Source of the DNA: Acidithiobacillus sulfuriphilus
Lineage (GTDB): Bacteria; Pseudomonadota; Gammaproteobacteria; Acidithiobacillales; Acidithiobacillaceae
Length of the DNA stretch: 5,256 nt
Reading direction: 5' to 3'
NCBI RefSeq assembly: GCF_003721225.1
Contig: NZ_RIZI01000079.1
Location: forward strand, 1-5,256
The notes beneath the pieces are model-generated. The model was not told the origin of the DNA. It saw only the letters and a program-made list of their open reading frames with translations, and searched no databases. Made by a program: the position numbers and the translations under genes. Each line of letters starts with the position of its first letter. Within the stretch, counting starts at the first letter, position 1. This document shows positions 1-5,256 of this stretch, in pieces.

Positions 1-249
1 CCCCTCGCCGTACACCGTGCAGGCCTTCTGTCCGGCGTAGATTTCCATCCAGGCGATCCGCCGTTGCCCGCCGTAGGCGGCGGCCACGGCCTTGTCCACC
101 ACCGCAAGCATGGCCGGGGTCACGTCACAACCGATGCCATCTCCCTCGATGAAGGGAATGATGGGCTGCGACGGGGTCTCCAGCCGGCCGTTCTCCACCT
201 GCACCGCTTTGGCGCCGTTGGCGGGTACCTGGATATGCGACCAATTCAT
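1..249 (-). CDS. icd: Isocitrate dehydrogenase, N-terminal part (runs off left edge)
   Basis: Oxidative decarboxylation of isocitrate to 2-oxoglutarate in the cytoplasm, the step after aconitase. Eighty-three codons are visible, reading left from ATG 249-247 to the window edge with no stop. The protein begins [12 protein letters not shown] and carries the family's [12 protein letters not shown] block (about residues 29-40), then DVTPAML and the [10 protein letters not shown] segment (about 68-77). These align by eye with the start of E. coli Icd (PIIPYIEGDGIG, DVTPAML, WMEIYTGEK). The start is supported by GGAGG seven bases upstream and by the 4-bp ATGA overlap with the aconitase stop, so translation is probably coupled. 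The NAD/NADP-discriminating residues lie in the missing C-terminal part, so cofactor use cannot be read here. The related isopropylmalate dehydrogenase is much less likely, given the close match to the Icd N-terminus and the aconitase partner. Confidence 0.95.
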   Translation of the reverse strand, partial: MNWSHIQVPANGAKAVQVENGRLETPSQPIIPFIEGDGIGCDVTPAMLAVVDKAVAAAYGGQRRIAWMEIYAGQKACTVYGEG

Positions 250-2183
250 GATGCCGCCTCCAACTGTTCCCCTGCCCAGGACAGGGCGCCGCCCTTACGG
301 ATCAACTCCAGATCCCGCGCATTGGCCAATTGCGGCAGGACCGCGAATGCGATCCCCCGGGTCTCGTTGTGCAGGATCAGGGCCTGGCCCAGGGTCAGGG
401 CATCCAGCTCCAGACGCAGGCGATCGCCCATCTGCACCCGTGCATAATCGGCCGCATCGACGAAGGTCAGGGGCAGGATGCCAAAGTTGATGAGATTGGC
501 CAGATGGATGCGGGCGAAGGACTGCACCAGCACAGCCCGCACCCCCAGATAGCGCGGAGCCAGGGCGGCGTGCTCGCGGCTGGAGCCCTGACCGTAATTA
601 TGGCCAGCGACGATGAAACCGCCTCCCGCTGCCTTGGCCCGGGCCGGAAAGCCCTCGTCTACCACGTGGAATACAAACTCGGAAATGGCCGGCAGGTTGG
701 AGCGCAGGGGCAGGACCTTGGCGCCGGCGGGCATGATGTGATCGGTGGTGATGTCATCGCCCAGATGAATGAGCACCTCACCTTCCAGCACCTGCGGCAC
801 CGCCGTTCCCACGGGCAGTTTGGCTATATTGGGGCCGCGGATGATCTCCACCCCCGCACCGGAGGGGGGCGGGGCGATGATCATGCGGTCATCGACATGG
901 TAGTGGGCCGGCGCCGAAACGGCGATCTTGCCCATCCCCAGATCCCGGGGATCGGTGATCTCTCCGGTGAGCGCACAGGCGGCACAGGTTTCGGGACTGG
1001 CAAGATAGACGGCGGCGTTTTTGGTGCCGGAACGCCCGTAAAAATTACGGTTGAAGGAACGGATGGACACCCCCTCGGAGGGCGGCGCAAAACCCATGCC
1101 GATGCAGGGCCCGCAGGCGGACTCCAGGAGACGCGCCCCGGCGGCGATGAAATCCAGCAATCCGCCGTCCCGGGCGATCATCTCCATGACCTGGCGCGAA
1201 CCGGGGGAGACCCCCAGCCCCACCCCTTCGGCCACGGTCCGCCCCTTGAGCATGGCCGCCACGGTCATGAGGTCGGCATAAGAGGAGTTGGTACAGGAAC
1301 CGATGGCCACCTGGGCGACCTTGGTCCCCGCCACCTCGCGCACGGTCTTGACGTTGTCGGGGCTGTGCGGGCAGGCGATGAGGGGTTCCAGGACATCCAG
1401 GTCGATATCCAGCACCTCGTCATAGCGGGCGTCTTCGTCCGCCACCCATTGGCTCCAATCCTGCTCCCGCCCCTGGGCCGCCAGATATTCGCGGGTGATG
1501 GCATCCGCAGGAAAAACACTGGTGGTCGCCCCCAATTCGGCGCCCATATTGGTGATGGTGGCCCGTTCGGGGGTGCTCAAGGTATCCACACCAGGCCCGA
1601 AATACTCGAAGATCTTGCCTACACCCCCCTTGACGGTCTTGCGCCGCAAGACCTCCAGGATGATGTCCTTGGCGCTGACAAAGGGCTGCAAGGTCCCCCG
1701 CAGGCGGATGCCGATGACCTGCGGCATGTTGAGGTTGAAGGGTAGGCCACCCATGGCCAGGGCGATGTCCAGGCCCCCGGCGCCAATGGCCAGCACCCCC
1801 GCCCCGCCCGAAGTCGGGGTATGGGAGTCGGAACCGAGCAGCGTGGCCCCGGGCCGCGAAAAGCGCTCCAGGTGCACCTGATGGCAGATGCCGTTACCCG
1901 GCCGCGAGAAGTAAATGCCGTAACGCGCCGCAAAGGTCTGCAGGAAACGATGGTCATCGGGATTTTCAAAGCCGGTCTGCAGCATGTTGTGATCCACATA
2001 GGACACCGACAACTGGGTCCGCACCCGCGGCAGCCCCAGGGCCTCGAACTGCAGATAGGCCATGGTACCGGTGGCATCCTGAGTGAGTGTCTGGTCGATG
2101 CGGATGGCAATGGGGCTACCCGCCTCCAGCGTGCCGCTGACCAAGTGCGCCGCGATGATTTTTTGGGTGACATTCATGCCCAT
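246..2183 (-). CDS. acn: Aconitate hydratase, Aquifex-type (mitochondrial-like subgroup)
   Basis: Interconverts citrate and isocitrate through cis-aconitate using a [4Fe-4S] cluster in the cytoplasm. Residue numbers are for the 645-aa form. SDSHTPT is at 118-124. The three cluster cysteines are C297 in GSCTNSS and C357 and C360 in ACGPCIG. The active-site motif FNRNF is at 377-381. The C-terminal swivel domain has GDDITTDHI (475-483), [10 protein letters not shown] (530-539) and SFARIH (555-560), with the catalytic serine expected in the SSREH loop. Length and motif order fit the roughly 650-aa putative aconitase family (TIGR01342 type) rather than the roughly 900-aa AcnA/AcnB. The reading frame stays open upstream to ATG 2285, but ATG 2183 has GAGGG seven bases upstream and gives the family-like N-terminus MGMNVTQKI; the 34 extra residues look non-coding. 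A start at ATG 2177 is also possible. Oddity: C400 and C403 form a CxxC pair in a segment ([11 protein letters not shown]) where I expect small residues. The stop overlaps icd. 3-isopropylmalate dehydratase is unlikely because both halves are fused and the motifs are aconitase-like. Confidence 0.95.
   Translation of the reverse strand: MGMNVTQKIIAAHLVSGTLEAGSPIAIRIDQTLTQDATGTMAYLQFEALGLPRVRTQLSVSYVDHNMLQTGFENPDDHRFLQTFAARYGIYFSRPGNGICHQVHLERFSRPGATLLGSDSHTPTSGGAGVLAIGAGGLDIALAMGGLPFNLNMPQVIGIRLRGTLQPFVSAKDIILEVLRRKTVKGGVGKIFEYFGPGVDTLSTPERATITNMGAELGATTSVFPADAITREYLAAQGREQDWSQWVADEDARYDEVLDIDLDVLEPLIACPHSPDNVKTVREVAGTKVAQVAIGSCTNSSYADLMTVAAMLKGRTVAEGVGLGVSPGSRQVMEMIARDGGLLDFIAAGARLLESACGPCIGMGFAPPSEGVSIRSFNRNFYGRSGTKNAAVYLASPETCAACALTGEITDPRDLGMGKIAVSAPAHYHVDDRMIIAPPPSGAGVEIIRGPNIAKLPVGTAVPQVLEGEVLIHLGDDITTDHIMPAGAKVLPLRSNLPAISEFVFHVVDEGFPARAKAAGGGFIVAGHNYGQGSSREHAALAPRYLGVRAVLVQSFARIHLANLINFGILPLTFVDAADYARVQMGDRLRLELDALTLGQALILHNETRGIAFAVLPQLANARDLELIRKGGALSWAGEQLEAAS
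257..261 (-). promoter_or_regulatory. Ribosome binding site of icd
   Basis: GGAGG on the minus strand, seven bases before the icd ATG. It lies entirely inside the last codons of the aconitase gene, so ribosomes finishing aconitase can reinitiate or new ones can load. It supports the ATG at 249 as the start. Confidence 0.7.
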
Positions 2184-2190
2184 GGAAAAG

Positions 2191-2195
2191 CCCTC
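2191..2195 (-). promoter_or_regulatory. Ribosome binding site deciding the aconitase start
   Basis: GAGGG on the minus strand, seven bases before ATG 2183. The upstream in-frame starts at 2285 and 2234 have no comparable purine-rich sequence, so the shorter 645-aa protein is preferred. Confidence 0.6.
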
Positions 2196-2349
2196 GTTGC
2201 CATAACCAAAGCTGCTCGTGAAAACCGTTATCATCGCAAAACAACCGCGCCGCGCCAAGCAGTTTCCCGCAGCGCGCCGCCCCAACCCAGCGCGGGACCG
2301 CGGGAAACCCTAGCAAGGCCCCAGGCTTTCATTATCGGCCCATTAGCAA

Positions 2350-2370
2350 CACCGCTACATGACAACGGTG
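2350..2370. repeat. Short dyad over the putative -35 (possible operator)
   Basis: Perfect 5-bp inverted repeat CACCG (2350-2354) and CGGTG (2366-2370) with an 11-base spacer. It is centred on the proposed -35 hexamer of the transporter promoter, a position where a regulator could act. The arms also overlap a second pair, CGCTACA (2353-2359) and TGTAGCG (2409-2415), which brackets the -10. The arms are short enough to occur by chance, and no regulator gene is in the window. Confidence 0.3.
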
Positions 2371-2388
2371 CAAAAAACAAGCTATATT
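2359..2388 (+). promoter_or_regulatory. Candidate sigma70-type promoter of the transporter operon
   Basis: ATGACA (2359-2364, five of six matches to TTGACA) and TATATT (2383-2388, five of six matches to TATAAT) are separated by 18 bases inside the AT-rich part of the intergenic region. Transcription would start near 2395, giving a leader of about 90 bases before the GTG start. This is pattern-based only; no upstream element or extended -10 is evident. Confidence 0.45.
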
Positions 2389-2443
2389 TTCCAAAATTAT
2401 CCATAGGGTGTAGCGAGAAACCGCTGCTGTCGATGTGAGCAGG

Positions 2444-2462
2444 AATGGTTTTTCAAAACATT
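2444..2462. repeat. AT-rich imperfect dyad upstream of the transporter ribosome site
   Basis: GTTTT (2448-2452) and AAAAC (2455-2459) pair perfectly around a 2-base centre, and flanking AAT/ATT extend the symmetry if one G is bulged. It lies 11 bases before the Shine-Dalgarno sequence, in the predicted leader. It could be an operator or a weak hairpin. It is not a convincing terminator, because no strong GC stem precedes a T run. Confidence 0.25.
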
Positions 2463-2475
2463 CAATAAAATCCGG

Positions 2476-2481
2476 AAGGAG
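2476..2481 (+). promoter_or_regulatory. Ribosome binding site deciding the GTG start of the transporter
   Basis: AAGGAG, five bases before GTG 2487. The next possible start, ATG 2499, would lie 17 bases away, too far for this site, so the GTG is preferred. Confidence 0.75.
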
Positions 2482-2486
2482 CGTCA

Positions 2487-4277
2487 GTGTCTAGCAGCAT
2501 GTCCGTCAATCCCCTTTGGCTGTTCAAGGTATTTCCGTTTTTGCGCTGGTGGCCCATGGTCAACGGCACCGCCACCCGCGCCGATCTCCTGGCCGGCCTC
2601 ACCGGGGCCATCATTGTGCTACCCCAGGGGGTGGCCTTCGCCACCATCGCCGGCTTACCGCCCGAATACGGGCTCTACACGGCCATGGTGCCCGCCATCA
2701 TCGCCGCCCTCTTCGGCTCTTCCTGGCATCTGGTGTCGGGACCGACCACGGCCATCTCCATCGTCGTTTTCGGCGCCCTGAGCCCCTTTGCCGAACCCGG
2801 ATCCGCGCACTACATCACCCTGGCGCTCACCCTTACCCTGCTCACCGGGCTCTTCCAGTTCACCATGGGCATCGCCCGCCTGGGCACCGTGGTCAACTTC
2901 ATTTCCCATACCGTCGTCATCGGCTTTACCGCCGGGGCCGCCATCCTCATCGCCAGCAGTCAGATCAAAAACTTTTTCGGCCTCTCCCTGCCGCGCGGCG
3001 CCACCTTTGCGCAGACCATGTGGGCGTTTTTTCAGCAGTTCGACCACATCAATCTGCATGTCATGTCGGTGGGGCTGGTGACCCTCCTCACCGGCATCCT
3101 CGTGAAGCGCTATACCCCCAGGATCCCCTACATGATTGCCGCCATGCTCGTCGGCAGCATCTACGCCCTGATCCTGAACCAGAGCCTCGGCGACGCCGTT
3201 ACCGGCATCCGCCTCCTAGGCGCGCTCCCCAGCCACCTGCCGCCCCTGTCGCTGCCGGAACTCGACCCCCACGCCCTGAGCCAGATAGCCCCCAGCGCCC
3301 TGGCCGTGGCCATGCTCGGCCTGACGGAGGCGGTCTCCATCGCGCGCGCCGTCGCCGTGCGCGCCGAACAACGCATCGACGGCAATCAGGAATTCGTCGG
3401 TCAGGGGCTTTCCAATATGGTCGGCAGCTTCTTTTCCGCCTACGCCTCCAGCGGCTCTTTCAATCGCTCCGGACTCAATTACGAAGCCGGCGCCCGCACG
3501 CCCTTGGCAGCCGTCTTCGCCTCCCTCTTCCTGGGGATCATCCTGCTCCTGGTGGCACCGCTGGCCGCCTATCTCCCCATCGCCTCCATGGCCGCCATCC
3601 TGTTCCTGGTAGCCTACGGACTCATCGACTTTCATCACATTTTTGCCATCATCAAGGCCAGCAAAAGGGAAACGGCCGTCCTCCTGGTGACCTTTTTCTC
3701 CACGCTTCTGGTCGAACTCGAGTTTGCCATTTATCTGGGTGTGCTGTTATCGCTCATCTTCTACCTGATGCGCACTTCCCGCCCCAACGTGATTTCGGTG
3801 GTCCCCGATCCTCGGGCGTCCCATCGCCCCCTGGTTCACGCCCCCGATCTGCCCTACTGTCCCCAGGTACAGATGCTGCGCATCGATGGTTCGCTCTTCT
3901 TTGGCGCCGTCAATCATGTGGAGCAGCGCCTGCTCGAACTGGAGCAGGAACACCCGCAGCAGAAAATCATCATCATCAATGGACGCAGCATCAATTTCCT
4001 CGACATCGCCGGAGGAGAAGCGCTGGTTCAGGAGGCCAAACGGCGGCGCCGGCAGGGTGGTGATCTCTATCTCTACGGGATCAAACCGGCGGTCATGGAG
4101 ATCCTCCAGCGCGGCGGCTTCCTGGAGGAAATCGGCCCTGACCATGTCTTCGAAACTCGCGACGAAGTCATTCGCCATGTCTTCTCCGTGCTGGATCGGG
4201 ACATCTGCATGGGCTGCCAGCAGCGTATCTTTCATGAATGCAAGGCCTTGCCGTCGCCCGGGGGAAAGCCGTCATGA
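2487..4277 (+). CDS. SulP (SLC26-like) anion transporter with STAS domain
   Basis: Predicted inner-membrane anion carrier of 596 aa, the usual size for bacterial SulP proteins. The membrane part (about 33-430) is a series of hydrophobic segments. It includes the SulP signature region LPQGVAFATIAGLPPEYGLY (45-64) running to GSS (77-79), VSGPTTAIS (83-91) at a substrate-site helix, GLTEAVSIARA (278-288) with the conserved acidic residue, and the NQEFVGQG...SGSFNRSGLNYEAGART block (300-338). A cytoplasmic STAS domain follows (about 458-565). In it the DxSG-type position reads D506-I-A508-G, so the classic phosphorylatable Ser/Thr is replaced by Ala. The tail has C574xxC577 and H583xC585. Substrate cannot be assigned: SulP members carry sulfate, bicarbonate, molybdate or C4-dicarboxylates. 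The GTG start is set by AAGGAG. The stop overlaps the next gene by an ATGA, so the two are probably cotranslated. Family assignment is firm; substrate is open. Confidence 0.93.
   Translation: MSSSMSVNPLWLFKVFPFLRWWPMVNGTATRADLLAGLTGAIIVLPQGVAFATIAGLPPEYGLYTAMVPAIIAALFGSSWHLVSGPTTAISIVVFGALSPFAEPGSAHYITLALTLTLLTGLFQFTMGIARLGTVVNFISHTVVIGFTAGAAILIASSQIKNFFGLSLPRGATFAQTMWAFFQQFDHINLHVMSVGLVTLLTGILVKRYTPRIPYMIAAMLVGSIYALILNQSLGDAVTGIRLLGALPSHLPPLSLPELDPHALSQIAPSALAVAMLGLTEAVSIARAVAVRAEQRIDGNQEFVGQGLSNMVGSFFSAYASSGSFNRSGLNYEAGARTPLAAVFASLFLGIILLLVAPLAAYLPIASMAAILFLVAYGLIDFHHIFAIIKASKRETAVLLVTFFSTLLVELEFAIYLGVLLSLIFYLMRTSRPNVISVVPDPRASHRPLVHAPDLPYCPQVQMLRIDGSLFFGAVNHVEQRLLELEQEHPQQKIIIINGRSINFLDIAGGEALVQEAKRRRRQGGDLYLYGIKPAVMEILQRGGFLEEIGPDHVFETRDEVIRHVFSVLDRDICMGCQQRIFHECKALPSPGGKPS
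4260..4268 (+). promoter_or_regulatory. Probable ribosome binding site of the Sel1-repeat gene
   Basis: The purine run GGGGGAAAG lies within the last codons of the transporter gene, five bases before ATG 4274. It favours this start over the in-frame ATG at 4238, which would put 12 extra residues before the signal peptide. Confidence 0.5.
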
Positions 4278-5209
4278 GGAAAAGCGCCGTCCTCTTCCTC
4301 GGCCTGAGCCTGTTGCTCCCGACCATGGCCTGGGCCGAATCGCCAACGGAAATCACCGCCATCCGGAATGCGGCACGGGGGGGCAATCAAGGGGCTGAGC
4401 TCCTGCTCGCCCTTATCTATTTCGAAGGCCGCGGGGTGCCGCAAAACCCCGCCAAGGCGCGCCAGTGGATGCAGCGGGCGGCCCGGGAAGGGCAGCCTTA
4501 TGCCCAATTCATGCTCGGCAGCTGGTACGCCGGCGGCCTGGCCGGTCTGCCCAAGGACGCCACGGAAGCGGGCCGGTGGTGGCAAAAAGCCGCCGAGCAA
4601 GGACAACCCCAAGCGGCCTACCGCCTGGGCCAAGCCTACCTGACGGGAGAAGGTGTTAAAACCGATCCCAAACGCGCCGAATACTGGTTGCGGCGGGCGG
4701 CCGGGGCCGGCAATGCCCCGGCCCAAACCCTGCTGGGCAAGATGTATCACGAAGGATATGGCGTGCCCAGGGATCTGGAAAAGAGCCATGACTGGCTGGC
4801 CCGCGCAGCGGCTCAGGGAGAAGGAGAAGCCATTCTTTTCCTGGATTTCTTTGTCCGGATGGGCGAGGATGCCTTGCAGGGCTATCGCCAGAGCGGCCCG
4901 GAACTGGAGGCCCGCGCCCGGCAGGGGGACAGCGAAGCCCAGTACCAGTTGGCCTTACGTTACGAGTCAGGGGCCTGGGGTGTTCTCCAGGATAATCGAA
5001 GGGCTCTCTATTGGTTCCACCAGGCCGCTGCCAGCGGCAACCGTATGGCCATGCGCGCCCTGGCGGATGTCTACGCAAACGGGCTGCTGGGCGCGCCCAA
5101 GGACCTCCGTCAGGCGGACTACTGGCGCAATCGCGCCGCAACCCGCGAGCCGCCCCGGGACATCATCAAGAACCCGGCAGCGGTGGGGCGATCCTCAACC
5201 CTCCCTTAG
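4274..5209 (+). CDS. Exported Sel1-like repeat protein
   Basis: A 311-aa protein of alpha-helical Sel1-like repeats, a TPR-related scaffold that usually mediates protein-protein contacts. It starts with a typical Sec signal peptide: MRK, a leucine-rich core (about 5-16) and AWA at 19-21 as a likely signal peptidase I site. It has no lipobox cysteine, so a soluble periplasmic or secreted product is expected. Repeats with the A..LG..Y..G.GV..D...A..W...AA..G pattern can be seen at about 38-72, 74-110, 112-146, 148-182, 219-255 and 256-290. Residues 183-217 keep only traces of a repeat and break the array. The C-terminal 20 residues are polar and proline-containing. ATG 4274 is chosen because it begins exactly at the signal peptide and overlaps the transporter stop as ATGA; a start at 4238 would bury the signal peptide. 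No catalytic motif is present, and the specific function and partner are unknown. The context suggests a role linked to the SulP carrier, which is inference. Confidence 0.9.
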   Translation: MRKSAVLFLGLSLLLPTMAWAESPTEITAIRNAARGGNQGAELLLALIYFEGRGVPQNPAKARQWMQRAAREGQPYAQFMLGSWYAGGLAGLPKDATEAGRWWQKAAEQGQPQAAYRLGQAYLTGEGVKTDPKRAEYWLRRAAGAGNAPAQTLLGKMYHEGYGVPRDLEKSHDWLARAAAQGEGEAILFLDFFVRMGEDALQGYRQSGPELEARARQGDSEAQYQLALRYESGAWGVLQDNRRALYWFHQAAASGNRMAMRALADVYANGLLGAPKDLRQADYWRNRAATREPPRDIIKNPAAVGRSSTLP

Positions 5210-5256
5210 CCCCGGCTTTCGGCCCACTGGCGGGCGCGCTCCAGACGGGACAAGGT
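5206..5256 (-). CDS. Possible C-terminal end of a convergent gene
   Basis: Reading left from the window edge, one minus-strand frame is open for 16 codons and ends at TAA 5208-5206. It gives TLSRLERARQWAESRG, a charged helix-like tail with codon use like that of the neighbours. The stop codon overlaps the Sel1 gene's TAG (5207-5209) tail to tail. I do not recognise the family, and the stretch is short enough that an open frame could be chance. If it is not coding, the last 47 bases hold nothing I can identify. Confidence 0.4.
   Translation of the reverse strand, partial: TLSRLERARQWAESRG

Larger units (their letters stand above)
2184..2486. other. Divergent intergenic region between acn-icd and the transporter pair
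   Basis: About 303 bp without a supported gene. The left part (about 2235-2310) is GC-rich and includes a short dyad CGCGG-GA-CCGCG at 2291-2302. The right part (about 2330-2475) is strikingly AT-richer than the flanking genes, as expected for a promoter region. A rightward promoter candidate, a purine-rich ribosome site and several dyads are listed separately. For the leftward aconitase genes I find only a weak candidate, GATAAT on the minus strand at 2336-2331, without a good -35 at the right distance. No terminator, riboswitch or small RNA is recognisable. Confidence 0.7.

Noticed and set aside
330..1745. Long open frame (471 codons) on the plus strand opposite aconitase
   Set aside because: Its translation is rich in Gly, His, Asp and Arg with no recognisable motif, and it lies fully antisense to a gene with complete aconitase motifs. 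Long antisense frames are common opposite GC-rich genes.
2184..2285. N-terminal extension of aconitase to ATG 2285 or 2234
   Set aside because: No ribosome site precedes either start, the added residues do not resemble the family N-terminus, and ATG 2183 has a well-placed GAGGG.
2291..2302. CGCGG-GA-CCGCG hairpin as a terminator
   Set aside because: The stem is only five pairs with a 2-base loop, no T run follows on either strand, and it lies between divergent genes where no terminator is expected.
2331..2336. Minus-strand GATAAT as the -10 of the aconitase promoter
   Set aside because: No acceptable -35 lies 16-18 bases upstream; the TTGTCA nearby is 23 bases away. It is kept only as a weak possibility in the intergenic entry.
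2516..4063. Long open frame (515 codons) in another frame of the SulP gene
   Set aside because: The product is dominated by His, Arg and Pro, lacks membrane segments or any family motif, and overlaps a full-length SulP gene with a strong ribosome site.
4238..4273. Upstream in-frame start adding 12 residues to the Sel1 protein
   Set aside because: It would place a non-signal segment before a complete signal peptide, and the ATGA overlap with its own purine-rich site fits ATG 4274 better.
4656..5141. Minus-strand open frame (161 codons) opposite the Sel1 gene
   Set aside because: It is Arg- and Pro-rich with no motif, and lies antisense to clear Sel1 repeats with a signal peptide; it is a shadow frame.

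Overview
The window is a moderately GC-rich (about 60% by eye, not counted), densely coded bacterial segment. Two short co-directional gene pairs are transcribed away from one shared intergenic region of about 300 bp. The gene content is an Aquifex-type aconitase followed by isocitrate dehydrogenase, a SulP anion transporter and a Sel1-repeat exported protein. Together with the codon choice, this suggests a proteobacterium, perhaps an Acidithiobacillus-like chemolithoautotroph. That placement is inference from general resemblance; nothing in the window proves it.

Minus strand, positions 2183 down to 1: a complete aconitate hydratase gene (645 aa) is followed by the first 83 codons of isocitrate dehydrogenase, which runs off the left edge. 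The two overlap in an ATGA (stop of the first, start of the second), and a GGAGG ribosome site lies inside the end of the aconitase gene. The pair encodes consecutive steps, citrate to isocitrate to 2-oxoglutarate. In an autotroph this oxidative branch mainly supplies 2-oxoglutarate for glutamate synthesis.

Positions 2184-2486: the divergent intergenic region. It is clearly more AT-rich on its right side and contains a plausible sigma70-type promoter for the rightward genes, several small dyads, and a strong Shine-Dalgarno sequence that fixes a GTG start for the transporter.

Plus strand, 2487-5209: a full-length SulP/SLC26-type anion transporter with a C-terminal STAS domain and a cysteine-containing tail. 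It overlaps by an ATGA the start of a signal-peptide-bearing Sel1-like repeat protein of 311 aa. The second gene's stop overlaps what looks like the end of a convergent minus-strand gene, of which only the last 16 codons are visible.

I see no rRNA, tRNA, CRISPR array, insertion sequence or clear prophage signal, and no convincing rho-independent terminator. The most interesting points are the coupling of an anion transporter to a predicted periplasmic Sel1 protein, the Cys tail and Ser-to-Ala STAS site of the transporter, a CxxC pair in the aconitase, and the possibility that the transporter carries organic acids linked to the divergent TCA genes.
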